DNA of 7,949 nucleotides from Acidobacteriaceae bacterium. Lineage in GTDB: Bacteria; Acidobacteriota; Terriglobia; Terriglobales; Acidobacteriaceae. The notes beneath the pieces are model-generated. The model was not told where the DNA came from, did no database searches, and saw nothing but the letters and a program-made list of their open reading frames with translations. Below, in pieces: positions 1-5,967 of this stretch; position 1 is the stretch's first letter; every line of letters begins with the position of its first letter. The DNA is taken from positions 995-8,943 of the forward strand of contig PMXH01000531.1 in the NCBI GenBank assembly GCA_003165855.1, read 5' to 3'. Position numbers and translations under genes: made by a program.

Positions 1-357
1 CGCCAGATCGTCGACATGGAACGCCAGGCCAAGGAGGCCAGCCTCCGCCGCGACGCCGACTTCTCCCTGCGCACCCTCGCCGAGGACTACGTCGCCATTA
101 CTCCCCTCGGCCAGGTCACCACCAAGCAGGAAACCATTTCCGCTCGCCGCAGCGGCCAGCTTCGCTACGAATCCATGAACATCACCGACATGGTGGTCCG
201 GCTCTACGGCGACACCGCTGTCGTCACCGCCCGCGCCGATGTGAAAGGCCACCAGCTCGGCGAGGATTTCAGCGGACCCTATCGCTACACCCGCGTCTGG
301 GTACGCCGCAACGGCCTGTGGCAAACCGTGAGTTACCAAGCCACTGTCACGCAGTAA
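1..357 (+). CDS. NTF2/SnoaL-like (DUF4440-type) protein, 5' end outside the window
   Basis: The reading frame is open from the first base and ends with TAA at 355-357, giving at least 118 residues. The ATG at 16 is probably internal, because the frame continues upstream with coding-like codons. The pattern is that of a small NTF2-fold/SnoaL-like domain: an acidic helix followed by FSLRTLAEDYVAITPLG, then beta strands in VRLYGDTAVVTARADV and the closing YRYTRVWVRRNGLWQTVSYQAT. The 'G-WQ' strand near the C terminus is typical of DUF4440 members. Such domains bind small hydrophobic ligands or act as isomerases, and most have no known substrate. Any signal peptide would lie upstream of the window. 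It converges on the minus-strand block with only 27 bases to the next predicted gene. Family assignment is fairly secure; function is unknown. Confidence 0.75.
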   Translation, partial: RQIVDMERQAKEASLRRDADFSLRTLAEDYVAITPLGQVTTKQETISARRSGQLRYESMNITDMVVRLYGDTAVVTARADVKGHQLGEDFSGPYRYTRVWVRRNGLWQTVSYQATVTQ

Positions 358-384
358 ACATGTGGTGCGCCTGATAACGAAGGA

Positions 385-552
385 TCATCCCAGCCTGTCC
401 GTTCCTTTAATGGCCGCTGGCGCCGCCCGGGGCACGAGTGGATCTTCTTCTGCGCCCAGCAAGGGTAACGCAATTCGCAAGGCTTCGACTTGCCTCTTCA
501 CCTTCAGCAACTCCTGCTCTTTCGCTCGCAGCAATTCCATCACATCTTTCAT
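385..552 (-). CDS. Small coiled-coil hypothetical protein (55 aa)
   Basis: I do not recognise a named family. The 55-residue product begins MKDVMELLRAKEQELLKVKR and continues with QVEALRIALPLLGAEED, a strongly amphipathic helix with heptad-like leucine/valine spacing, followed by a short Pro/Ala-rich tail. An in-frame ATG 51 bases further upstream (to 603) exists. I chose 552 because a good Shine-Dalgarno (GGAGAG, about 7 bases upstream, around 560-565 on the plus strand) precedes it, and because the extra N-terminal residues do not continue the helix pattern. It lies 134 bases downstream of rlmH on the same strand, so it may be the last gene of that operon or have its own promoter. The helix pattern and RBS favour a real gene, but a chance ORF in GC-rich DNA cannot be excluded. 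Confidence 0.5.
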   Translation of the reverse strand: MKDVMELLRAKEQELLKVKRQVEALRIALPLLGAEEDPLVPRAAPAAIKGTDRLG

Positions 553-686
553 GACTCTACTCTCCAATGATTGCATCAGTGCATGTACCTGGAATCGATG
601 CATCCCTGACTTCTACTCTCGACCACTTTAAGTATCTTCACGGTTCAGGAACAACACACGAAGGTACACGCCGCCGCACGCGCGAA

Positions 687-1148
687 TCAATGCCCAGAAT
701 GATAAGGGTGACCCTTCAGAATCGTGAATGCCCGGTACACCTGCTCCAGCAGAACCACGCGAGCCAGTTCGTGAGCCAATGTCATCCTGCCCATCGAGAA
801 AGTATGCTGTGCCCCGTTGCGCGCCGCTTCACTGAATCCATCCGCTGGCCCCACCGCAAAGACCAGCGGTAGCGGATTGCGATCAAAATAGTCTCCCAGA
901 AAACGCGCCAGCTCTTCTGAAGAAAGCTGCTTCCCCCCAGAATCCATCAGCACCAAAGTCGATTTCCCAGCACTTTTACTCGCCTTGCCCGGCGTTACCC
1001 GTCCGCACATTTGCAGCAGCGCAGCTTCATCCCGCAGCGCCAGCCCCTCCACCTGCACATAGCGCGAAATGCGCTTCAGATACTCGTCCGTCAGCGACTG
1101 GATCGCCGGTTCTTTCGTCTTTCCCACCCACACGATCTTGATTTTCAC
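687..1148 (-). CDS. rlmH: 23S rRNA pseudouridine-1915 N3-methyltransferase RlmH
   Basis: RlmH is a SPOUT-class enzyme that uses SAM to methylate N3 of pseudouridine 1915 in helix 69 of 23S rRNA, acting on assembled 70S ribosomes. The 153-residue length is normal for the family (about 155). It shows the N-terminal MKIKIVWVGKTKE strand, the knotted SAM-binding segment FAVGPADGFS (residues 97-106), and the C-terminal signature MTLAHELARVVLLEQ followed by YRAFTILKGHPYH (122-150), which is nearly diagnostic. The start is GTG at 1146-1148. The only purine-rich candidate RBS (GAGG) lies about 13 bases upstream and overlaps the stop of the preceding methyltransferase gene. The two genes are 15 bases apart, which implies co-transcription. 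The usual rsfS-rlmH adjacency is broken here by that methyltransferase. Confidence 0.96.
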   Translation of the reverse strand: MKIKIVWVGKTKEPAIQSLTDEYLKRISRYVQVEGLALRDEAALLQMCGRVTPGKASKSAGKSTLVLMDSGGKQLSSEELARFLGDYFDRNPLPLVFAVGPADGFSEAARNGAQHTFSMGRMTLAHELARVVLLEQVYRAFTILKGHPYHSGH

Positions 1149-1163
1149 GGCAGGTTATGAGCC

Positions 1164-2033
1164 TCACTTACTTCCGGAGGCCAGCACCACCGACGCTCCA
1201 AACGCGATGTTCTCCCCCTCAACATATTGCCCGATCGCCGCCCGCACCTCCGCGTGAATCTGCGGCCACATGGGCGCGGGTACACGATCCAGCATGGCGC
1301 GGAACGGCACCGCCACCGCCTGTGCCTGCTCCCACACTTCTTCCGGCGTTCCCGGCCAGGTCCAGGGCAGCGTCTTCGTTTCCTCTCCTACCTCACGGAA
1401 ACCAGCGCTCCGCAACACCGCCGAAAGACTTCCCGGGGCCGAAAAGCGAAATGGATCGGGACCGCCCGGCTGCAGCAGTGGACCACCGACATGCCTGTGC
1501 ACAACGCCCATCGTGCTCCGCCAGTAAGGCTGGTCGAACGGTCCCCAGGCTAGAAAACAGGCGCGAGATCCAGCGCGCAGAACCCGGCGCAGTTCCCCCA
1601 GCGCAAGGCCTACATCGCGGAAGAACATCACTCCGAAGCGGCACGTGGCAAGATCGAAGCTGTTGTCAGCAAAAGGCAAGGCTTGCGCGTCGGCCTGCTG
1701 CGTGGAGAAATTATCGAGGCCGCGCTCTTGCGCTCTCTTCCTTGCGATCTCAAGAAGCTCTGGGCTCAGATCAAGAGCAACGACGTGCCCCTGCGCTCCT
1801 ACAAGCGTCGCCACGCTGATCGCCGGTTCGCCCGTACCGCTCGCCAGGTCCAGAACTTGCATGCCAGGCTTCGGTTGCGCATACTCCACCAGCGCTTCCG
1901 TCACCGCCTTGCCCATCACCGCCGACTTCGCCTTCCACTTGTCAGAGGCAATCAGGCGGTAAGAACTTCCCCAGCCAGTTTCCGACTTGGGAGGTTCTGC
2001 CCTGGAAGAGTCCGGCTTGGAGGAAGTCGTCAT
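1164..2033 (-). CDS. Class I SAM-dependent methyltransferase (Methyltransf_11/UbiE-like)
   Basis: The 289-residue protein has a Rossmann-type methyltransferase core. Motif I is VLDLASGTGEPA (residues 60-71), the acidic residue at the end of strand 2 is D88 in VVALDLS, and the post-motif segment ADAQALPFADNSFD (114-127) is followed by FGVMFFRD and the LRRVLRAG helix-turn typical of Methyltransf_11/UbiE relatives. The C-terminal 120 residues (WGPFDQPYWRS onward) probably form the substrate-binding part. Nothing in them identifies the substrate, which could be a small molecule, quinone or lipid. The ATG at 2033 has no clear Shine-Dalgarno. It is preceded by the degenerate heptamer GTACTGA/GCACTGA at 2037-2050. 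It sits between rsfS (44-base gap) and rlmH (15-base gap) on the same strand, so it is probably expressed with them. Confidence 0.88.
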   Translation of the reverse strand: MTTSSKPDSSRAEPPKSETGWGSSYRLIASDKWKAKSAVMGKAVTEALVEYAQPKPGMQVLDLASGTGEPAISVATLVGAQGHVVALDLSPELLEIARKRAQERGLDNFSTQQADAQALPFADNSFDLATCRFGVMFFRDVGLALGELRRVLRAGSRACFLAWGPFDQPYWRSTMGVVHRHVGGPLLQPGGPDPFRFSAPGSLSAVLRSAGFREVGEETKTLPWTWPGTPEEVWEQAQAVAVPFRAMLDRVPAPMWPQIHAEVRAAIGQYVEGENIAFGASVVLASGSK

Positions 2034-2077
2034 ACTGCACTGAGTACTGACGAAGCAGGTTATACGGGATAAGCAAG

Positions 2078-2545
2078 CTACGTTTTCTTGCGGCGAGCAC
2101 CGCCCGCGGCAGCTCGTTTGCGCGGCGTTGTCTTCGACCTCAACACCGCCTTCGGTTTAGGCGCAGACTTCGCCTTCGGTTTCGGCGTCAACTCCGCGGG
2201 CTCCAGCCGTTTGGCCGTCTTCCACAGCCGTTCCAGATCGTAGAACTTGCGTGCCTTCTCGGAAAACACATGCACCACGAAGTCCACGTAGTCGACCAGG
2301 ATCCACTCGCCCTGCCTATATCCCTCGACGTGTGCCGGCCGCACGCCCACCGTCTTCAGGCGCAGCTCCACCTCGTCCGCAATGGCCTGGACCTGCCGCG
2401 GATTCGTGCCGCTGCACAGCACGAAGTAGTCGGTAAATGCTCCCGACCCCTTCTCCATTTCCAGGATGCTAAGTTCTTCCGCCTTTTTGTCGAGGCAGGC
2501 CTGAATGGCTGCCGTTATCTGTCGCTTCAGATCGCTTTTTTTCAT
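2078..2545 (-). CDS. rsfS: Ribosomal silencing factor RsfS (Iojap/YbeB) with basic C-terminal tail
   Basis: RsfS binds ribosomal protein uL14 on the 50S subunit and blocks joining with 30S, lowering translation when nutrients are short. Residues 6-113 are the complete Iojap domain: the helix AIQACLDKKAEELSILEM, the hallmark FTDYFVLCSGTNPRQVQAIADE (around 37-58), HVEGYRQGEWILVDYVDFVVHVF, and the closing KARKFYDLERLWK. E. coli RsfS is about 105 residues; this protein is 155 because of a 42-residue tail (114-155) rich in Lys, Pro, Ala and Arg, predicted to be disordered and strongly basic. The ATG at 2545 has no Shine-Dalgarno. The leader instead carries four tandem heptamers beginning 7 bases before the start. 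The gene lies 147 bases after nadD, a conserved partner. Confidence 0.95.
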   Translation of the reverse strand: MKKSDLKRQITAAIQACLDKKAEELSILEMEKGSGAFTDYFVLCSGTNPRQVQAIADEVELRLKTVGVRPAHVEGYRQGEWILVDYVDFVVHVFSEKARKFYDLERLWKTAKRLEPAELTPKPKAKSAPKPKAVLRSKTTPRKRAAAGGARRKKT

Positions 2546-2552
2546 GCAGTGA

Positions 2553-2698
2553 GTCGTTGGTCGTTAGTCGTTGGTCGTTAGCCCAGCACGGGGCGAGTTC
2601 TCATTGTAAACGACAGCGCTTCAACGCGTTTTCTATGGTTGTTGGACGAGGTCGGCGGCGGAATGTTTTGGCGAACGACTAACGACCACCGACTAACG
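2553..2698. repeat. Inverted pair of tandem heptamer repeats (GTCGTTR) between rsfS and nadD
   Basis: The left arm (2553-2580) is a perfect double copy of the 14-mer GTCGTTGGTCGTTA, i.e. four heptamers alternating GTCGTTG and GTCGTTA. The right arm (2674-2698) is the reverse complement of the same pattern with one recurrent change (GTCGGTG). Pairing 2553-2574 with the right arm gives a 22-base stem with two mismatches around a loop of about 100 bases. The right arm overlaps the TAG stop of nadD (2693-2695), and the left arm ends 7 bases upstream of the rsfS start, where a ribosome-binding site would be expected. No ORF or transposase is present between the arms. The function is unknown; it may be a mobile REP/MITE-like unit or an RNA hairpin in the nadD-rsfS transcript. 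Confidence 0.85.
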
Positions 2699-3400
2699 GA
2701 CTTTATACAGTCCCATCTTCTTAATGTAATCCGCCACGGCTGGCTCTACGAATCGCCCAAGCGGCTTGCCCGCGGCCGCCGCCTGGCGAATCGCCGTCGA
2801 GGAAATCGGCTGATAAACGTCGTCCAGCAAGTGGATGGTCACGCCCTTCAGCACCAGATCCCCTGTGGCCGCTTGCTTCTGAAACGGGCGTGTCACTTCC
2901 TGCCGCGGGCGCAGGCTCACGGGCAGCGCGTTGGCGACGTCGGCCAGAGAGTATCCCGGCCGGCTGGCCACCACAAACTCACATTCGCGAAACAGCGCCT
3001 CCGCCTGGTGCCATTTGGCGATGTCGGCGAAGGCATCGATGCCGATGAGCAGAAACAGCTTGTCTGCCTTCTTAAACGACTGTTTCACGTGCCTGATGGT
3101 ATCGATGGTGTAGTTCGGCCTCGCCAGGCGAGTCTTTTCCGCGCGTGCCCTGCCCGCGTCAAATTCTTCCGGCGCCTCGAGCACCGAGGGTGCGAAGTCT
3201 TTCTCTTGCGCTGTAGCCAGAGCAATCATGGCATAGCGATGTGGAAACGCCGAGAGCGGCTGCCGCTGCTTGTGCGGCGGAACGTTGGCGGGCACGAAAA
3301 GAATGCGGGAAAGACCGCAACGCTCACGTGCTGCACGGGCCAGCGCGAGGTGTCCGCGATGGATAGGGTCGAATGTACCCCCAAAAAGGCCGATGTTCAT
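2693..3400 (-). CDS. nadD: Nicotinate-nucleotide adenylyltransferase NadD
   Basis: NadD transfers AMP from ATP to nicotinate mononucleotide, forming deamido-NAD+, the step before NAD synthetase in both de novo and salvage NAD synthesis in the cytoplasm. The 235-residue protein has the nucleotidyltransferase signature GTFDPIHRGH (residues 8-17; H14 and H17 contact ATP phosphates), FVPANVPPHK (35-44), the substrate-binding PNYTIDTI (96-102), IGIDAFADIAKWH (119-131), and the C-terminal ATP motif ISSTAIR (199-205) followed by VADYIKKMGLY. Length is slightly above the usual 190-220 because of an insertion near 80-95 and another at 160-180. The ATG at 3400 starts directly with the MNIGLFGG strand and has no obvious Shine-Dalgarno. 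The final Arg codon and TAG stop lie within a repeat arm. It is the first gene of the nadD-rsfS-methyltransferase-rlmH run. Confidence 0.96.
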   Translation of the reverse strand: MNIGLFGGTFDPIHRGHLALARAARERCGLSRILFVPANVPPHKQRQPLSAFPHRYAMIALATAQEKDFAPSVLEAPEEFDAGRARAEKTRLARPNYTIDTIRHVKQSFKKADKLFLLIGIDAFADIAKWHQAEALFRECEFVVASRPGYSLADVANALPVSLRPRQEVTRPFQKQAATGDLVLKGVTIHLLDDVYQPISSTAIRQAAAAGKPLGRFVEPAVADYIKKMGLYKVR

Positions 3401-3496
3401 CCGCGCTAGTGTCTTCGTTTGCAGGCCTCGTTGGCAAGCCCAAGGTTTCGGCTGGCTCGATTGTTATGTTTACCGGGCAATAATTATGGCAGCCTG

Positions 3497-3520
3497 GGCA
3501 TTGGCCGATCGTCCATTGCC
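3497..3520. promoter_or_regulatory. 24-base dyad, candidate operator between nadD and the hybrid kinase
   Basis: The half-sites GGCATTGGCCGA and the reverse complement of the right half, GGCAATGGACGA, match at 10 of 12 positions around a central CGATCG. The dyad lies in the middle of the 232-base region (3401-3632) separating the divergent nadD and kinase genes. It is about 10 bases from the only distinctly AT-rich stretch there (3479-3487), a plausible promoter core. I cannot assign a confident -35/-10 pair on either strand. This could be a regulator-binding site or a chance palindrome. The rest of the intergenic region shows no ORF of quality and no tRNA or riboswitch that I can recognise. 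Confidence 0.35.
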
Positions 3521-3632
3521 GCATTTGTCCATCCGGCCCGGAGTTCCCCGCCCAGAAAATCGTTACCCTGGGAATCCGGGATGAACTCCTGTAATCTCGC
3601 CCGCTTAGAAACTTGGCATTAGCATCGGTCAC

Positions 3633-5900
3633 ATGCGGGTAACCCTCCCCCTACTTCGCATTCAACCTGCCCGTGCGCCCATCCTGCGCTACGGAGTCGC
3701 CGTGCTCAGTACTACGCTGGCGCTCATCCCGGTCCTGCTGCTTCCCAACATTGCCGAAAGCCGGCTGGCGGTATTCGCCGTCGCAGTCATGGTCAGCGCG
3801 TGGTACGGCGGCTGGAAACCCGGCCTGGTCGCCACTTCGTTCGCGCTCACCGTGAGCGCCTACTTCTCCTTTTCCGGAGAGCACACCCCGGCGCAGTATC
3901 GCTCGACCATGATCCGGCTGACCCTGTTCGTGGTGTTGGCGATGCTGATCTGTTGGTTCAACGCGGCCCTGCGCGCCGCTCAGGAAGGTTTACGGCGCTC
4001 CGAAATGAATTTCCGCTCTCTCGTGACCAACGCTCCCTACGGCATCTGCCGCTGCGATTCCGCCGGCCAACTGCTGGACGTCAACCCCGCACTGCTCGCG
4101 GTGCTGGGATATTCCTCAGCCGGGGAGCTCGTCGGGAAGCATCTCGGAGCACTCTACGCCGATACGCATGAGTGGTTCGAACTGGCCGACCATTTGCGCT
4201 CGTCCGCGCCCCTCAATGGTCTCATCGTCGAGTGGAAACGAAAAGATGGAACGGGCACGGTGGTTCGCGTTTCTGGACGCGCCGTTTCTGATGGCGACAA
4301 GGGAAGAGCCTTCGAGCTGTTTACCGAAGACGTCACCGAGCGGCGCGCCCTCGAGCAGCAGTTGCGCCAGTCGCAGAAAATGGAGGCTGTCGGTAGGCTT
4401 GCCGGCGGCATCGCCCACGATTTCAACAACCTCCTCATGGTAATTTCAGGTTATTCGGAGTTCTTGCTCGACCGCCTGGGTCCGGAACCCGCGCTGCGCG
4501 GTCCCGCGCAGGAGATCGCCAGTGCGGCGGGACGAGCCACTTCACTCACCCGCCAACTCCTCGCCTTCAGCCGAAAGCAAATGCTGGCCCCGAAAGTTCT
4601 TGATCTCAACGGCGTCGTCACCGAAAACCTGAAGATGCTAACCCGCGTCATCGGCGAGGATATCGATCTCGTGATGGTGCCGGCAGCCGGCCTGGGCGCG
4701 GTGCGCGCCGATGCCGGACAGATGGAGCAGGTCATTATGAATCTTGCCGTCAACGCGCGTGATGCCATGCCCTCTGGCGGCAAGCTCACGATCGAGACCT
4801 CGAACGTTTCGCTCGACGACGACTATGCCCGCGTTCACGCCCCCCTCCGCCCCGGAGACTATGTGATGCTGGCCATCAGCGACACCGGCCTGGGCATGGA
4901 TTCGGAAACTCAGTCTCACATCTTCGAGCCCTTCTTCACCACCAAAGGACTCAAGGGGACCGGCTTGGGGCTGTCGACGGTCTACGGCATCGTCAAGCAG
5001 AGCGGCGGTTACATTTGGGTTTACAGCGAGCCGGGCAAGGGCACCACCTTCAAGATCTATTTGCCCCGCGTCGCGGAAAAAGCCGAAAGTCCCGCACAAG
5101 TGGCATCGACCGCGGAATCTGTGGCCGCCGAGCCCGGAACCGAAACCATCCTGCTGGTGGAGGATGAGACTAACTTGCGCTATTTGGCCCGGCAGTTCCT
5201 CGAGAAGCAGGGCTATCGCGTGATCGAAGCCGCGGATGGTGCAATCGCCATGCAGATCGCCGTCGCCCATGAGGGAATGATTCACCTGCTGTTAACCGAT
5301 GTGATCATGCCCGGCATGAACGGCCGCGAACTCGCGCAGCGGGTGTCGGAAATTCGCCCCAACACGAAAGTGCTTTATATGTCCGGCTACACCGAAAATG
5401 TGATCGGGCACAACGGCACGCTGGATGCAGGTGTGCGTCTGCTCCAGAAACCCTTCACCCTTAGCAGCCTCAAAAGTAAAGTTCGCGAAGTGCTCGATTC
5501 AACCCCAATCCCCCGGGAGGATGCTATGCCAGGTCGAACCGCTCAAGCAGCAGCACAAGGGCTGCAACAATTACCGTCGACGCGTGCGCCACGCTTTCAA
5601 CTTCACTTGCCCTTGAAATATCGCCGTCTCGATGAGGAAAAGTGGCACGACGGGCAAACCAGAAATATCAGCCGTTCCGGCTTGCTGTTTCAGGCGGAGG
5701 ATCTCTTGCCGGCGAATGTCCAATTGGAAATCAATCTGGTGCTGCCCGCCGAGATCGCAGGCCTTTCGGCCACCGAGGTAGTTTGCCGCGGAGAAATCGT
5801 ACGTACGGTGCAGCCCGTCGGAGCAGAAATGCCTCCCGCGCTAGCCGCGAAGATTCTTCAGTATCACTTCCAGCACGGGTCGCATTTGCCTAGGGCATGA
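3633..5900 (+). CDS. Membrane hybrid histidine kinase: DUF4118-like TM - PAS - HisKA - HATPase - REC - PilZ
   Basis: The 755-residue protein starts with four hydrophobic segments (about 19-37, 45-58, 62-80 and 93-111) containing [18 protein letters not shown], the pattern of the KdpD-like DUF4118 membrane module. A PAS domain follows (122-235, [19 protein letters not shown] through TEDVTERR). The HisKA domain carries the phosphoacceptor H262 in GGIAHDFNN. The HATPase domain has the N box [11 protein letters not shown] (N374), G1 DTGLGMD (417-423), F box FEPFFTTK (431-438) and G2 GTGLGLS (442-448). The receiver domain (505-621) has acidic E510/D511, phosphoacceptor D556 in LLTDVIMP, S584 and K606, so it looks active. 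After a linker, a PilZ domain (about 651-746) has NISRSG (678-683), but the arginine motif reads TRAPR instead of RxxxR. The start has no Shine-Dalgarno. No cognate regulator is adjacent; output may pass through the PilZ domain or a distant protein. Confidence 0.93.
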   Translation: MRVTLPLLRIQPARAPILRYGVAVLSTTLALIPVLLLPNIAESRLAVFAVAVMVSAWYGGWKPGLVATSFALTVSAYFSFSGEHTPAQYRSTMIRLTLFVVLAMLICWFNAALRAAQEGLRRSEMNFRSLVTNAPYGICRCDSAGQLLDVNPALLAVLGYSSAGELVGKHLGALYADTHEWFELADHLRSSAPLNGLIVEWKRKDGTGTVVRVSGRAVSDGDKGRAFELFTEDVTERRALEQQLRQSQKMEAVGRLAGGIAHDFNNLLMVISGYSEFLLDRLGPEPALRGPAQEIASAAGRATSLTRQLLAFSRKQMLAPKVLDLNGVVTENLKMLTRVIGEDIDLVMVPAAGLGAVRADAGQMEQVIMNLAVNARDAMPSGGKLTIETSNVSLDDDYARVHAPLRPGDYVMLAISDTGLGMDSETQSHIFEPFFTTKGLKGTGLGLSTVYGIVKQSGGYIWVYSEPGKGTTFKIYLPRVAEKAESPAQVASTAESVAAEPGTETILLVEDETNLRYLARQFLEKQGYRVIEAADGAIAMQIAVAHEGMIHLLLTDVIMPGMNGRELAQRVSEIRPNTKVLYMSGYTENVIGHNGTLDAGVRLLQKPFTLSSLKSKVREVLDSTPIPREDAMPGRTAQAAAQGLQQLPSTRAPRFQLHLPLKYRRLDEEKWHDGQTRNISRSGLLFQAEDLLPANVQLEINLVLPAEIAGLSATEVVCRGEIVRTVQPVGAEMPPALAAKILQYHFQHGSHLPRA
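5515..5528 (+). promoter_or_regulatory. Internal Shine-Dalgarno and in-frame ATG before the PilZ domain
   Basis: GGGAGG at 5515-5520 is followed after five bases by ATG at 5526-5528, in the kinase reading frame (Met632). Spacing and match are ideal for initiation, and better than anything in front of the annotated kinase start. Initiation here would give a 124-residue protein consisting of a short linker plus the complete PilZ domain, ending at the same stop. The placement exactly in the linker between REC and PilZ suggests either a real internal start or the remnant of two genes that fused. It could also be coincidence, since the six bases are read simply as Arg-Glu codons. Confidence 0.45.
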
Positions 5901-5906
5901 ATCTAG

Positions 5907-5967
5907 CAGTACCTAGTACCTAGTACCGAAAAACGCAGCTTAACCCGGCACTGGGTACTCGGTACTA
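5907..5967. repeat. Inverted pair of tandem heptamer repeats (NAGTACC) between the kinase and obgE
   Basis: The left arm is CAGTACC (5907-5913) followed by two copies of TAGTACC (5914-5927). On the minus strand the right arm reads TAGTACC (5961-5967), GAGTACC (5954-5960) and the decayed CAGTGCC (5947-5953). Pairing 5914-5927 with 5954-5967 gives 13 of 14 base pairs with a 26-base loop. The element fills almost the whole 64-base space between two convergent genes and includes the TAG stop of obgE (5965-5967). The position suits a bidirectional transcription barrier, but there is no U-tract on either side, so it is not a standard intrinsic terminator. Confidence 0.85.

Noticed and set aside
1157..1819. 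Plus-strand frame (220 codons) opposite the methyltransferase
   Set aside because: The product is Pro/Arg/Ser-rich and low in hydrophobic core residues; the minus-strand gene has clear SAM-binding motifs.
2553..2698. CRISPR array or insertion-sequence ends
   Set aside because: Units are only 7 bases without spacers, no cas or transposase gene is present, and no target-site duplication is visible around the arms.
2639..3409. Plus-strand frame (256 codons) opposite nadD
   Set aside because: NadD motifs on the minus strand are unmistakable. The antisense product is Arg-rich and shows no family features.
3461..3490. Possible sigma-70 or sigma-54 promoter in the nadD/kinase spacer
   Set aside because: The AT-rich patch is suggestive, but no -35/-10 or -24/-12 pair with correct spacing could be found on either strand.
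3324..3632. Minus-strand frame (102 codons) spanning the nadD start and the divergent spacer
   Set aside because: It overlaps nadD in another frame, has no ribosome-binding site and no recognisable composition.
4638..5285. Minus-strand frame (215 codons) inside the hybrid kinase
   Set aside because: It overlaps the HATPase and receiver domains, whose motifs are intact on the plus strand.
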